DNA of 64,000 nucleotides from UBA4732 sp963823075 (GCA_963823075.1 CAWGKE010000023.1:1364001-1428000), one strand, 5' to 3'; positions 1 through 9,639 are shown, numbered from the stretch's first letter. A program made the numbers and translations. Notes: a model not told the origin generated them from the sequence alone.

Positions 1-2070
1 AAGAACAAGACCGTCCTGCAGCGCATGTTCATCATCTCGGCGGGCGTCGTCATGAACGTGGTGCTCGGCTTCGTCTGCTTCGCGCTCGTCTACCAGTTCC
101 ACGGCGTCGAGATGCCGGTGGCCGCCGTCGCGGCGACCGAGGCCGGCTCGCCCGCCTGGCAAGCCGGCGTCCCCAGCGGCGCCGTTTTCACCCGCATCGG
201 ATCGACCACCGACCCCACCTTCGAGGACCTGCACGCCAGCGTCGCCCTCACCTGGTGGGAAACGGCGGTTTCCATGCAATACCTGACGCGCGACGGCCGG
301 ACGGTCGAGGTTTCGATCCGGCCGCGCCGCGACGCCAACGACACCCAGCCGGTCATCGGCGTGTCGCCGCCGTCGAAGCTCGTGCTGCCGCCGAAGAAGT
401 ACCTGGACGACTACGACCGGCCGGCTCGCCGCGGTTCGCCGGCCGACGTGGCGCGCGTCATGGACCTGCGCCCCGGCGACGTGGTGACGGCGGCGTCCGA
501 CCCCGACCAGCACGACGCGATCACGGACCTGCCGCACGACTCCGCGAAAAAGACCTTCGACGCGGCCGAGTTGTGCCGCCGCATGAGCCGCATGGGCGAC
601 CGTGAAATGCTGCTGCGGGTGCAGCGGGCCGACTCGCCCGACGCGACGGTGGAACTCCGCGTCCCGATGAAAGGCTTCGATCCGGACGACGTCATCGCGG
701 GCACGACCGACCCCGACCACGCCGACGACCCGTTCCGCGTCACAACGCTGAAGACAAAGCCCGGCGGCGTGAAGGACCAGGATTACGACTATTACGACTT
801 CCAAAAGCGCATGAAGCTGCTGGCCGGCCGGCCCGCGGTGGTGCAGGTCCTCCGCGTGTCGCACGGGGCGAAGGGCGACGTTACATCCACGATGGCCGAC
901 GTGCGCGTGCCGCCGGCCTTCCACCTGACGTTCGGCCTGAAGATGAAGATGGGCGAGGTGGCCGCCGTCCGCCCGCCGGCCTCGGACACGGTCAAGGAGG
1001 GCGACACGATCGTCTCGGCCAAGGTGATGCAGGACGACCGCCTCCTCGGCGAGATCTCCGGGGAAGCGCTCGATCCGGTTCGCCTGACCTACGAGCTGGA
1101 AAAGGCGGTGGACGCCGCCTCCGACCGATCGAAGGTCCGCGTCGAGCTGACGGTCAACCGCTGGGGCGAACACAACGAGCAGAAGCCCGTGACGCTGACG
1201 GTCCAATGGGACGACCGCTGGCGCTTCGACCAGGAGATGCCGTTCAATCCGGCGTCGCCGATGGCGATCCCGGAGCTGGGGATCGCCTACCGCGTCGAGA
1301 GCACCATCGTCGAGGTGCGGCCGGATTCGCCCGCCGCCAAGGCCGGGCTGCAACCGAACGACCGCATCGTGGAAATCTGCTTCAAGGAGTCCGAGAAGGG
1401 CGGTCCTGGCAAGTGGGGCTACTGGCACAAAATGGCGTCCAAGCGCGTCAAGGGCGGCGCCACCGATGAGGTCTACGACGAGTGGGCGAACTTCTTCGCC
1501 GCCGTGCAAGCCAACGATACGCCGGACGTGAAGGTGAGGGTGTGGCGCAACGGGACCGAGCTGCCCGACGAGATCCCCATGACGGCGGTGGATGACCCGA
1601 CGTGGCCGCTGGTCGAGCGCGGGATCATGCTGATGCCCGAAACGAAGCTGCAAAAGGCCGACACCGTTTTCCAGGCCGTCGGCATGGGCGTCGGCCGGAC
1701 CTGGTCGTTCATCCGCACCATTTACGAGGGCCTGGTGAGCATGGCCACCGGGCGCATCAGCGCGTCGGACAACATCGAAGGCCCGATCAACATCGCCAAG
1801 CACACCTTCCAGGCGGCCCAGGACATGTGGAGCCTGCTCCTCATCCTGGGCATGATCAGCGTCAACCTGGCGGTGGTCAACTTTCTGCCGATCCCGGTGC
1901 TGGACGGCGGGCACATGGTCTTTCTGATCTACGAACTGGTGAGGCGGAAGCCGCCGTCCGACGCGGTGCGCACCGTCGCCAGCTACGTTGGCCTGGCGTT
2001 GCTCGCCACGCTCATGTTATTTGTCGTCTATCTGGACGTCAGCCATTGGATCTGGGGCGCGGGCCGGTGA
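1..2070 (+). CDS. rseP: RseP-type site-2 (M50) zinc metalloprotease, 5' end missing
   Basis: Intramembrane protease that cuts single-pass membrane proteins such as anti-sigma factors in the inner membrane. The reading frame is open to base 1, so the gene starts upstream. The first residues (KNKTVLQRMFIISAGVVMN) match the segment that follows the HExxH helix in this family, so the zinc-binding helix itself lies outside the window. The protein then has PDZ-like regions near residues 40-110 and 430-520, and near its end the LPIPVLDGGH motif that supplies the third zinc ligand (Asp), followed by the last membrane helix. About 690 residues are visible, longer than the roughly 450 of E. coli RseP, because the periplasmic part is enlarged. 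A small membrane-protein gene follows 41 bases downstream. The family call is firm; the substrate is not known. Confidence 0.93.
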   Translation, partial: KNKTVLQRMFIISAGVVMNVVLGFVCFALVYQFHGVEMPVAAVAATEAGSPAWQAGVPSGAVFTRIGSTTDPTFEDLHASVALTWWETAVSMQYLTRDGRTVEVSIRPRRDANDTQPVIGVSPPSKLVLPPKKYLDDYDRPARRGSPADVARVMDLRPGDVVTAASDPDQHDAITDLPHDSAKKTFDAAELCRRMSRMGDREMLLRVQRADSPDATVELRVPMKGFDPDDVIAGTTDPDHADDPFRVTTLKTKPGGVKDQDYDYYDFQKRMKLLAGRPAVVQVLRVSHGAKGDVTSTMADVRVPPAFHLTFGLKMKMGEVAAVRPPASDTVKEGDTIVSAKVMQDDRLLGEISGEALDPVRLTYELEKAVDAASDRSKVRVELTVNRWGEHNEQKPVTLTVQWDDRWRFDQEMPFNPASPMAIPELGIAYRVESTIVEVRPDSPAAKAGLQPNDRIVEICFKESEKGGPGKWGYWHKMASKRVKGGATDEVYDEWANFFAAVQANDTPDVKVRVWRNGTELPDEIPMTAVDDPTWPLVERGIMLMPETKLQKADTVFQAVGMGVGRTWSFIRTIYEGLVSMATGRISASDNIEGPINIAKHTFQAAQDMWSLLLILGMISVNLAVVNFLPIPVLDGGHMVFLIYELVRRKPPSDAVRTVASYVGLALLATLMLFVVYLDVSHWIWGAGR

Positions 2071-2111
2071 TTCGGCCGATGAAGAGGATTCCTTGAGGAG
2101 GGCAATCGACC

Positions 2112-2327
2112 ATGGCGCGACCCGCCGCCCACCAGCCGGCGAGCATTCAGCAAGAGCCGGCGCCGTCCGCCGCGCCGGCCGATCCTGCGTCGGCCGAGGC
2201 GCCGAAGACCGCCGGCCTTACGCTGCCCTGGCGCGTGGCCCTGTTCATCTGGGCGTCGGCCTTCATCTGCCTCTTGGCCTACGAGCTGCTGACCACGCTG
2301 GTGCGGTCGCTCTCGCGGCTGTTCTGA
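2112..2327 (+). CDS. Small single-pass membrane protein
   Basis: A 71-residue protein with a Pro/Ala-rich N-terminal half of about 37 residues and one hydrophobic helix near residues 42-62, ending in a short basic tail. It starts at an ATG with a strong AGGAGG ribosome site about ten bases upstream. It follows the RseP-type protease on the same strand at close spacing and is probably co-transcribed with it. No family is recognised. A tail-anchored topology with a cytoplasmic N-terminus is an inference from the sequence layout. Confidence 0.7.
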   Translation: MARPAAHQPASIQQEPAPSAAPADPASAEAPKTAGLTLPWRVALFIWASAFICLLAYELLTTLVRSLSRLF

Positions 2328-2328
2328 T

Positions 2329-2740
2329 TCACCCCGTCCGCCGGCCGGCGAGCTGGGCGGTCTGCCGCAGCGCCTGCGCCATGTCGTCCAGGCGGAAAGG
2401 CTTCTCGAACAGCCGCACGGCGCCGAGCGCCAGCAGGCCGTCCGCCGTGCATCCGCCGGCGTGCCCCGTCATGAAACAGCACACCACCGCCGGGTCGATG
2501 CGCTGCAGCGACGCCAGCGTCTGCGGCCCGTCCATGCCCGGCATCCGCACGTCCAGCAGCACCACGGATATCGCCGACTGATGTTGCCGGTACAGGTCGA
2601 GCGCGGCCCGGCCGCCGTCGGCCGCCCAGACGGCGAAGCCGTGGCGCCGCAGGACGGCGTCGAGGAGGTTGCGGATGTAAGGCTCGTCATCCACGACGAG
2701 GACGCCGGGGTGGGGCGGAGGAAGCGTCGGGTCCGACATG
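2329..2740 (-). CDS. Stand-alone response regulator receiver protein
   Basis: A 136-residue receiver domain with no output domain. The acidic pair is in VVDDEP (residues 15-20), the phosphoacceptor Asp is about residue 63 in LLDVRMPGMDG, and the conserved Lys is in the FEKPF motif near residue 113. The ATG at 2740 is chosen because AAGGAGG lies just upstream and the receiver begins right after it; a longer reading of 17 residues has no ribosome site. It is convergent with the small membrane protein, with only one base between the stops. A single-domain regulator of this type usually passes a phosphoryl group within a relay or binds a partner protein; its kinase cannot be identified here, although several hybrid kinases lie within 15 kb. 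Confidence 0.9.
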
Positions 2741-2862
2741 GGGGGCCTCCTTACCCAGTCCACCGTGGCGACGACCGCGGCGGAAAGCACTTATCCTTGG
2801 CGACTGGGTAGTTTTACCCCGTTTGCCCCCGCGCTGTCAATGGGCGGGCCGTTTTGGCCGAC

Positions 2863-3294
2863 TCACGCCGGCCCCGGCCCGTCGTGTTCCAGCCGCTTGC
2901 CCATGCTGACCACGTCGTCCAGGGCGAACCCCAGGCGCTTGTAGAACTCGATCGCGCCGCTGTTGGACGTGCGCACCTGGAGGTTGATCTTCGGGCATCC
3001 CTCCGCGCGCAGCAGCCGCTCCGCCTCCGCCACGATCGCCCGGCCCAGCCCCGTGCGCTGCCGCCGCGGATCGACGCCTAGGTACTGGATCCAGCCACGG
3101 TGGCCCTCGTAGCCGACCATGACCGTGGCGGCGATCTCGCCGTCCACCACGCCGACGAGGAAATGGTCCGGCCGCACGCGAACCTTGCGGCGGATGTCCT
3201 TCCGCGGATCGTTCCACGGCCGCGTCAGGCCGCACCGCTCCCACAGGGCGACCACGGCGTCCTCGTCGGCCGTCTCAAAGGGTCGAACCAGCAT
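2863..3294 (-). CDS. GNAT family N-acetyltransferase (YpeA-like)
   Basis: A 143-residue acetyltransferase that would move an acetyl group from acetyl-CoA to an amine. The acetyl-CoA loop is RRQRTGLG near residues 77-84, following the YLGVDP strand, and the C-terminal NSGAIEFYKRLGF motif is typical of the YpeA/RimI-like branch. The start at 3294 has GGAGGG upstream; a longer reading of 30 extra residues would run into the intergenic region and lacks support. The substrate is unknown. It is a single gene, transcribed away from the leuC fragment that begins about 70 bases beyond its start. Confidence 0.88.
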   Translation of the reverse strand: MLVRPFETADEDAVVALWERCGLTRPWNDPRKDIRRKVRVRPDHFLVGVVDGEIAATVMVGYEGHRGWIQYLGVDPRRQRTGLGRAIVAEAERLLRAEGCPKINLQVRTSNSGAIEFYKRLGFALDDVVSMGKRLEHDGPGPA

Positions 3295-3364
3295 GACGGT
3301 CCCTCCGCCGATATTGTAAGAAGCCGCTCGCCGATATAATGACTTTTCGCCTTCGGAGCCAGAC

Positions 3365-3475
3365 CCCGGCCGCATGGGCCACAAGGAGGCGCGCGTCTAC
3401 CTGGCCAGCCCGCTGACCGTGGCCGCCAGCGCCGTCAACGGCGTCATCACGGACCCGCGCGAGTACCTGGGGTGA
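3365..3475 (+). pseudogene. leuC: 3' fragment of leuC (3-isopropylmalate dehydratase large subunit)
   Basis: Only the last 35 or so residues remain. The reading GRMGHKEARVYLASPLTVAA and the ending TDPREYLG match the C-terminus of LeuC, an aconitase-family enzyme of leucine synthesis; roughly 430 residues that should precede it, including the Fe-S cluster cysteines, are absent. The upstream boundary near 3365 falls just before PGRMG. The normal stop codon is kept. Together with the leuD start fragment about 775 bases downstream and the intact-looking gene between them, this looks like a piece cut from a leuC-uma2-leuD operon. Match made by recognition, not alignment. Confidence 0.8.
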
Positions 3476-3500
3476 TGGACGCGAACGAGTGGAGGTCCGC

Positions 3501-4239
3501 ATGAAACGGAAAGCCGACGCGCCCGCCGTCCCCTCCGCCGCGCACCGTTCCGCCAACGGAAAGGCCGCGCCCGATGACCGCGAGCTGACCATCGACGAAC
3601 TCATCACCGACATCGAGGAGCCGGTGGAAAGCATTTTCATCGAGAAGCAGCGGCGACTCTTGCCCCAGGCGCTTTACGAGGGGTGGCGCGGGCCGGGCCG
3701 CGGACGGACCTTCCTCGCTGCGTCCGACGTGGGCGTGTTCCCGGAGAAGAAACAGACGCCGATCGTCCCCGATGTGCTGCTGTCGCTGGACGTGCCGCCG
3801 TTGGACCCTTCGCGGAGGGAGCACCGATCCTATTTTCTGTGGATCATGGGCAAGCCGCCCGACGTGGTCTTCGAGTTCGTGTCCGACCGCCGGGGCGGCG
3901 AGGAGGGGCACAAGAAAAAGCGCTACGCGGCACATCGGCGTCCGCTACTACGTCATCTTCGACCCGGAGCGATGGCTGCGCGGCGAGGTGCTGCGCTCGT
4001 ATGAGCTGGGCGAGGACGGCGCCTATCACGCACTCGGAAAACACTGGTTCCCTGCGATCGGACTCGGCGTGCGACTGTGGCAGGGGAACTACGAAAACTG
4101 GGACAACGAGTGGCTGCGGTGGTACGACCGTCGCGGGCGCCTGGTTCCGATCAGCGCGGAATTGTCCGGCGCGGCCCAGCGGCGCATCGAAAAACTGGAG
4201 GCCCAGCTGCGGGCGCGGGGAATCGAACCATCGCCTTGA
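3501..4239 (+). CDS. Uma2 (DUF820) family putative endonuclease, with one frameshift
   Basis: The protein of about 245 residues has the Uma2 pattern of the PD-(D/E)XK nuclease fold: VPDVLLSLDV near residue 90, then PDVVFEFVSDR near 120 and the GHKKKRYA helix, followed by GVRYYVIFDPE. The C-terminal 30 residues form a short helix (RRIEKLEAQLRA). ATG 3501 has GGAGG upstream. The frame breaks near base 3930, where removing one G from GCGG joins the two halves (RYA then HIGVRYYV) without loss. Uma2 genes are expanded in planctomycetes and cyanobacteria and their role is poorly understood. It sits between fragments of leuC and leuD. Whether the break is real or a sequencing error cannot be decided here. 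Confidence 0.82.
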
Positions 4240-4249
4240 AGGATCCATC

Positions 4250-4406
4250 ATGGCATTGCAATCCATCATCGCCGGCCGCGCCTACGTCCTCGGCGACAAC
4301 ATCGACACCGACCAGATCATCCCGGCCCAGTACCTGACCTTCAACCCGGCCATCCCCGAAGAGTACCGGCAGTTCGGCAAGTACGCGCTGAGCAGCGTGC
4401 CGCCGT
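4250..4406 (+). pseudogene. leuD: 5' fragment of leuD (3-isopropylmalate dehydratase small subunit)
   Basis: The first 52 residues of a LeuD-type protein are intact from an ATG with a plausible ribosome site: the motif GDNIDTDQIIPAQYL near residues 15-29 is diagnostic of the small subunit, and FGKYALSSVPPS follows. After base 4406 the reading continues for about 37 codons of unrelated low-complexity sequence to a stop at 4519. The usual remaining 140 or more residues, including the active-site GxNFGxGSSREHA region, are missing. It is the downstream partner of the leuC fragment and cannot be functional as read. Confidence 0.82.
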
Positions 4407-4522
4407 CACGGGTGCGACCACCACCCCGGAGCGCCGAGGCAATCCGAAGCGGAGGCCCAATCGTCAGGATCTTGGGGCTGAGCGTACCCTCGGCCAATAG
4501 ATCAATGGACAGGGGGTGAATC

Positions 4523-4995
4523 ATGCGGAGGATATTGCTGGGCCTGTGCGTCGTCGCGCTGTTCCTTCTCGGGGCGAACGGCGTCGCCCGCGCCGACGAG
4601 CAAGACGAAATCGAGGCGAAGCTCCGCGCCGTCGTCAAACAGCAGCAGGCGCTGGAGCAGCAGGCGGACGCCCTGCGAAAACAACTGGAGGAAGTCAAGA
4701 AGCAGTCGCACGGCTCCATCAAGATCGTGGTCAAAGGCAAGCTGATCGCGCTGGAGGGGACCCCTGGTACGGCGTTCGGGCGAACGACGCCGTCTTCTCG
4801 GACGTGACCGTGGTCGTGCGGCTGCTTCGCTCCAAGGACAAGAATCGGCAGCTGGACGAGCATTTGAAGGCGCTGGAGGGCAAGACGGTCGTCGTCGAGG
4901 GGTTCCTGGATTGCCGCACGGTCGGCCAGCCGGGCAACACCCTCGATCTGTACCTGAGCGACGAGGAGCAGGTGAAGGCGGCGGATGAGAAGTGA
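4523..4995 (+). CDS. Exported protein with coiled coil, one frameshift
   Basis: Joined, this gives a protein of about 157 residues: a signal peptide of about 24 residues (MRRILLGLCVVALFLLGANG, cut after ARA), a coiled coil near 26-65 (repeated heptads with QQQALEQQADALRKQLEE), then a beta-rich domain with GKLIALEG and VVVEGFLDCR. The frame breaks near 4757: adding one G to GAGGGGACCCC restores a continuous reading through LEGDPWYGVRAND. The second half is read in the neighbouring frame to TGA at 4995. Likely periplasmic. No known family is recognised; the C-terminal part resembles small OB-like or KOW-like secreted domains only in a general way. Confidence 0.65.
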
Positions 4996-5023
4996 ACCGG
5001 CCCTTTCCGCGGCAGGATGCGGC

Positions 5024-5385
5024 ATGAATTACAGCCTGGTCATGGCGATTTTATGGTTCGTCTTCGGCGTCGGCTGGCTGGCCGCGGCGTGGACGACGGG
5101 CGGCAAGCTGCCGATCATCCGCCTGGGAGGAGTGGAGTTTTCGCCGGCCTGGGTGGCGCTGCTGCTGTGCGCCTATAACGTGGTGCGCTGGCGGCTCCGT
5201 CCCCGCCGGCGGTCGCAGGACTCGTTGCAGGAGAGCCTGGAGGCGCGCCGCCGTATGCACCGCGCCGAGAGCGCCCGCCCGGCCCGCCCGATCCGACTTT
5301 CAATTTCACCGACGCGCCGTCCGTCCCGGAGCCGCGCAGCTCCGACGCCCCACCGTCCGGCAACGGCTCCCCTCCGGCAAGTTGA
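5024..5385 (+). CDS. Small two-helix membrane protein, one frameshift
   Basis: Starts MNYSLVMAILWFVFGVGWLA and has two hydrophobic helices near residues 5-22 and 38-55, followed by an Arg-rich stretch and a disordered Pro/Ser tail. Around base 5280 the reading shifts by one within a run of CCCG repeats; the continued frame gives PPDPTFNFTDAPSVPEP and ends at TGA 5383-5385. It lies 28 bases after the exported coiled-coil gene on the same strand. Function unknown. The tail is acidic and Pro-rich rather than the Arg-rich shadow reading that would otherwise run on, which supports the shift. Confidence 0.55.
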
Positions 5386-5554
5386 CAAACGGCCCAGAAA
5401 AGGTACGGTTTTAACCGATGCAGCGAACGTGACGCTGGGGGGGTTCCGCGCGCCCGGCGCCGATGGGGACCGTTCCCGGGACGGCAATGGACTCTCCCGG
5501 CCCGACGGCCTTCCGCCGTGGGGCCGTGACGCGAGCGGAAGGAAGGCGGCGCTC

Positions 5555-7644
5555 ATGGGACTATACCTGGGCTTGTTCGGCTCGGCCGGCCTTCTCCTGG
5601 GCCTTCTCGGCGCCGCGGCGATCCTGCTGCTTTGGCGGGGCCGCGTCCTCCATCTGCTGGCCGAGGAGCGGGCGGTCGCCGAGCGATCCGTCGCCGACGC
5701 GACCGCCGGGCGGGCACGCGCCGAGCAGGCGCTGCGCGAGACGCAAACCCATTTCCAGGAACTGCTCAAGGGCCGCAAGGGCTACGCCATTTTCACCCTC
5801 GACGCCGGCGGCCGCGTCCGGACCTGGGGCCGCGAGGCGGAGGAGATTTACGGATATTCCGACTCGGAAATCCTGGGACGGCCCGCTTCGCTGCTCTACA
5901 CCCCCGCTGAGGCGTCCGCCGGCGCCGCGGACCTGCACCTGGCCAACGCCCGCTCCGCCGGCCGCATCGACCACGGCGGCTGGCGCGTCCGCCGCGACGG
6001 ACGGACCTTCCGCGTCCGCTCCGTGCTGTCGGCCCGCCGCGACGCCCGCGGCGAGCCGGACGGCTTCTGGTGCCTGACCGAAGACCTCGGCGGACAAGGC
6101 TCCCATTCGAGCATCGTGCTGGGCGCCGACGGCGGCCTTTCCCTCGACCCGCGCGGGACGTGATGATCGCGCTGTCGGCCGACGGCAAAATCAGTTTCCT
6201 CAACCGCGCCTTCGAGAAGACGACCGGCCTGGCCCGCCGCGAATGGCAGGGCCGGCCGTTCACCACGCTGGTCCACGCAACCGACTGGGGGCGGGTGGCC
6301 GACCTCCTGAAGCGGCTCGGCGACGGCGAATCGCCGCCCGCCGTCGAGGCGCGTCTCCTGGCGGCGTCCGGCCGGCACGTCGCGGTCGAGCTGACGGCCA
6401 CGCCGCTGGCGTCGGAGGGAACGGCGCACGGCGGCCTGATCCTGGCCCGGCCGACGGCCGGCCGGATGGCCGCCGCCGAGGCGCCGCGCCCGGCCGACGA
6501 GCAGATGCTCCAGTCGCAGAAGCTGGAGGCGCTCGGCCGGCTGGCGGGCGGCGTCGCCCACGACTTCAACAACCTCCTCACCGTCATCCTCGGCTACGCC
6601 GACCTGATGACCCGGTACGGCGCCGACGACCACGCGCGCGAGGTAGGCCGCGAGATTCAGAAGGCGGGCGAACGCGCCGCCGCCCTGACGCGCCAGCTGC
6701 TGGCGTTCAGCCGGCGGCAGGTGCTGCAGCCTTGCGTCCTCGACCTCAACGGCCTGGTCCGCGACCTCGATACGATGCTCCGCCGTCTGATCGGCGAGGA
6801 CGTGCAGCTGACGACGGCCCCGCACGCCAGCCCGCTGCGAGTGAAGGCCGACCCCGGCCAGCTGGAACAGGTGCTGACGAACCTGGTCGTCAACGCCCGC
6901 GACGCCATGCCCAAGGGCGGCCGGCTCATCATCTCCACCGCCGAGGTCCCCGCGTCGATCGACTCCACGATGCTCACCGGCGCGACCGGGTTCGCCCTGC
7001 TGACCGTGACGGACAGCGGCTGCGGCATGGAGGAACACGTGCTCAAACGTCTCTTCGAGCCGTTCTTCACGACGAAGGAAGTGGGCAAGGGGACGGGGCT
7101 GGGGCTGGCGATGGTCTACGGCATCGTGCAGCAGAGCGGCGGACGCATCGAGGTGGAGAGCGAACCGGGCAGCGGGTCCACGTTCCGGGTCTACCTGCCG
7201 CTGACGCACGAGTCGGCCGCGGCGCCGGCGCCGCGGCAGTCATCGGCCGGGGCGGCCGGAGGCACGGAGACGGTGCTGCTGGTGGAGGACGAGGAGGCGG
7301 TGCGCCAGCTCGCCCGCCGCACCTTGCAGGCCCAGGGCTACAACGTCCTGGAGGCCAGCGACGGCGTGGCGGCGCTGACGGTCTGCCAGCGCCATTTGCC
7401 CTCGATCGACCTCGTCGTCACCGACGTGGTGATGCCGCAGCTGAGCGGCGTGGATCTGGTGCAGCGGCTGCGGACGGTGCGGCCGCAGCTCAAGGTGCTG
7501 TACATGTCCGGCTACACCGACAGCACGGTGGTCCGGCACGGCATGGAGGCGTCCGAGGCCAACTACCTGCAGAAGCCGTTCACGCCGGATCATCTCGCGC
7601 AGAAGGTGCGGCAGCTGCTCGATCAAACAGCGGCGCGGAACTAG
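5555..7644 (+). CDS. Membrane-anchored hybrid histidine kinase (PAS-PAS-HisKA-HATPase-REC), one frameshift
   Basis: About 696 residues. An N-terminal helix near residues 5-26 is followed by a short coiled coil and two PAS regions (about 60-180 and 205-310; the first has GYAIFTLDAGGRVRTWG). The phospho-accepting His is near residue 333 in GGVAHDFNNLL; the ATPase domain has the N box NLVVNARDAM, DSGCGM and GTGLGLAMVYG. The C-terminal receiver (about 570-690) has VEDEE, the phosphoacceptor in TDVVMPQ and LQKPF. ATG 5555 follows GGAAGGAAGG. The frame breaks near 6155 in CGCGGGACG; one added G joins DPRG to DVMIALSADG inside the linker between PAS domains. It is a full phosphorelay input module with no output domain of its own. 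Confidence 0.88.
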
Positions 7645-7663
7645 AAAGCCATTTCAGAAGCCC

Positions 7664-7712
7664 GGGCGAGCCGGCGGGTTTATCCCGCCGGGACAAGCCC
7701 GGCGGCTTGCCC
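7664..7712. repeat. Palindromic repeat, family K copy 1
   Basis: About 49 bases with the pattern GGGCGAGCCGGCGGGTTTAT then its imperfect reverse complement. It starts 19 bases after the stop of the hybrid kinase. The same element in opposite orientation lies at 44104-44150. It can fold as a hairpin, so it may end transcription, but it has no following T run. Confidence 0.8.
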
Positions 7713-7827
7713 TTCCGTCCCGCGCCCAACGGACCACCGGAGGCGTTTTTCTCCTTGCGGGGCCGTCGGCCGGCCGTGTACATTGAGCGCATGGGTGTTG
7801 CGCCTCGTTCTCCTCCCCCGGATCGCC

Positions 7828-9492
7828 ATGCCGACCGCGACCCTCACTTGCCCGCACTGCTCCATGAGCCTGACGACGGCGAAGTCGTTCACCGCCGGCA
7901 GCCGCTTCCGCTGTCCGCGGTGCGGCGCCGCCTTCGCCGTGCGCCCGGAGGATGCGCCGATGCGGGGCGGTCCACGCGCCCAGCCGCGCCGACCGGCCGA
8001 CGACAAGCCCCCATCCCGCCTGGGCGCCTGGCTGATCCTGGCGGGCGTGGCCGGCGTGGCCCTGCTGCTGCTGGGCGGCGCCGGCCTCGTCCTGGCCCTG
8101 CACTTCATGCAGCCGAAGAAGGACGCACCGGCGGTCGCCGGCGCCCCGACAGGCAATAATCCCGAGGAAAATACTCCGCGGGCGCCGGGGCCGCCGCCGC
8201 CGGACCTCCCGGACAGGCCCGCGACTCCACCCGCGCCCGAGCCGGCCTGGCTGCCGCCGGAGCAGCAGGACAAGGTGAACGCCGCCATCGACCGCGGCGT
8301 CGCCTACCTCGAAAAGACCCAGTACCCCGGCGGAACCTGGGACCTCAATCATCAGACGGGCCTGGCCGCCCTGCCCGGCCTGACGCTGTTGGAGTGCGGC
8401 GTTCCGGCCGACGATCCGCACGTCCTGAAGGCCGCCCAGTTCGTGCGCGGCTCCGTCCCGAGCCTCAACGCGACCTACGAGCTGGCCCTGGCGATCCTGT
8501 TCCTGGACCGCCTCGGCGACCCCAAGGACGAGCCGCTCATCCGCACCCTGGCCCTGCGCCTCATGGCCGGCCAGGAGGCCACCGGCGGCTGGACCTACAA
8601 TTGCCCGGTCCTCTCCGACAAGGACGAGGGCAGTCTGCTGACGATCCTCCAGACGACGCGCCCGCGCGCCGCCCTCGACCTGAGCGCTTCGAGGAACGGC
8701 AGCGACAGCCTCTTTGCCGCCCGGGTCGGCGACGCGCCGGGCGCGATCGGGCTGCCGTCCGGCGAGGAAGTTCGGCAGGCCCGGGGCCTCTATGATGGGC
8801 TGTCGCCCAACCTCAAGGGCATCCCGGCGCTTCAGCCGCCGATCGACGAGAACCAGATCCCGCGGGGAGACAATACCGACAACTCGAACACGCAGTTCGC
8901 CACGCTCGGCCTGTGGGCAGCCGGCCGGCACGGCGTCCCGATGGAGCGCTCGCTCGCCCGGCTCGGCCAGCGCTTCCAGGTCAGCCAGACCCTCCAAGGC
9001 GGCTGGGACTATCACTTCTTCTATCGCCCCCAGCAGGGTGCGCCGCAGGGGCCGTCGATGACGGGAGCCGGTCTGCTGGGCCTGGCGGTCGGGCACGGCG
9101 TGACGTCCGACCTCAAGGGGGCCGATGTGAAGGCGGCCGGCGAAGACCCCCAGGTCGAAATGGGCATGAAGGCCCTGGGGAACTTCATCCGAAGCATGAA
9201 AGACCCGGGTTATCTGAACGGGCAGATGGCCGGCCTCTACTTCCTGTGGTCGGTGGAGCGCGTGGGGATGCTGTACGGGCGCCGGACCATCGACGGCAAG
9301 GAATGGTATCCCTGGGGCGTGGACCTTCTGCTGCCCCGCCAGCAGGAAAGCGGTTCCTGGCTGACCAGCGGCTACTTCGGGGCGACGCCGGTGACGGACA
9401 CCTGCTTCGCCCTGCTGTTCCTGAAACGGGCCAACCTCGCCAAGGACCTCACGACCAAGGTGGAGTTCCTCACGCAGGTGAAGAAGCCGTAA
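7828..9492 (+). CDS. Zinc-ribbon, membrane-anchored protein with prenyltransferase/squalene-oxidase-type repeats
   Basis: About 554 residues. An N-terminal MJ0042-type zinc ribbon is visible as CPHCSMSL...FRCPRCGAAF (residues 7-32), then one membrane helix near 70-95, a Pro-rich linker, and from about 150 on an alpha/alpha toroid like terpene cyclases and prenyltransferases (repeated GGTWDL, GGWTYN, GGWDYHFF, QQESGSW). The QxxGSW and GGW motifs mark the repeats. Such proteins are frequent in planctomycetes; no catalytic Asp-rich motif of a terpene cyclase is evident, so binding or an unknown activity is as likely as cyclisation. ATG 7828 is chosen because the zinc ribbon starts directly after it; a GTG/ATG-led longer form is possible. 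It stands alone between two inverted repeats. Confidence 0.8.
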   Translation: MPTATLTCPHCSMSLTTAKSFTAGSRFRCPRCGAAFAVRPEDAPMRGGPRAQPRRPADDKPPSRLGAWLILAGVAGVALLLLGGAGLVLALHFMQPKKDAPAVAGAPTGNNPEENTPRAPGPPPPDLPDRPATPPAPEPAWLPPEQQDKVNAAIDRGVAYLEKTQYPGGTWDLNHQTGLAALPGLTLLECGVPADDPHVLKAAQFVRGSVPSLNATYELALAILFLDRLGDPKDEPLIRTLALRLMAGQEATGGWTYNCPVLSDKDEGSLLTILQTTRPRAALDLSASRNGSDSLFAARVGDAPGAIGLPSGEEVRQARGLYDGLSPNLKGIPALQPPIDENQIPRGDNTDNSNTQFATLGLWAAGRHGVPMERSLARLGQRFQVSQTLQGGWDYHFFYRPQQGAPQGPSMTGAGLLGLAVGHGVTSDLKGADVKAAGEDPQVEMGMKALGNFIRSMKDPGYLNGQMAGLYFLWSVERVGMLYGRRTIDGKEWYPWGVDLLLPRQQESGSWLTSGYFGATPVTDTCFALLFLKRANLAKDLTTKVEFLTQVKKP

Positions 9493-9498
9493 CGATTG

Positions 9499-9566
9499 GG
9501 CGAGCGGCGCGGCGTCAGCCCGCCGGTTCTGGCTGCAACCGGCGGGCTGACGCCGCGCCGCTCGCC
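9499..9566. repeat. Long inverted repeat, family A copy 1
   Basis: Arms of about 30 bases beginning GGCGAGCGGCGCGGCGTCAG with an eight-base loop. It lies seven bases after the stop of the toroid protein and before the IrrE-like gene. Near-identical arms with different loops are at 40182-40247 and 61448-61514. It may act as a transcription terminator; loops differ while arms are conserved. Confidence 0.9.
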
Positions 9567-9639
9567 AAACTGCTGACCTTGAGAAAGGCGCCCGCGTTCC
9601 TCTATCACCAATAGGAGAAAACGCACGCGGAGGGCGGCC

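Noticed and set aside
5382..5415. TTGACA at 5382-5387 as a promoter for the hybrid kinase
   Set aside because: No acceptable -10 hexamer at 16-19 bases; the bases there are ACGGTT or TACGGT, and TTGACA overlaps the stop of the small membrane protein.
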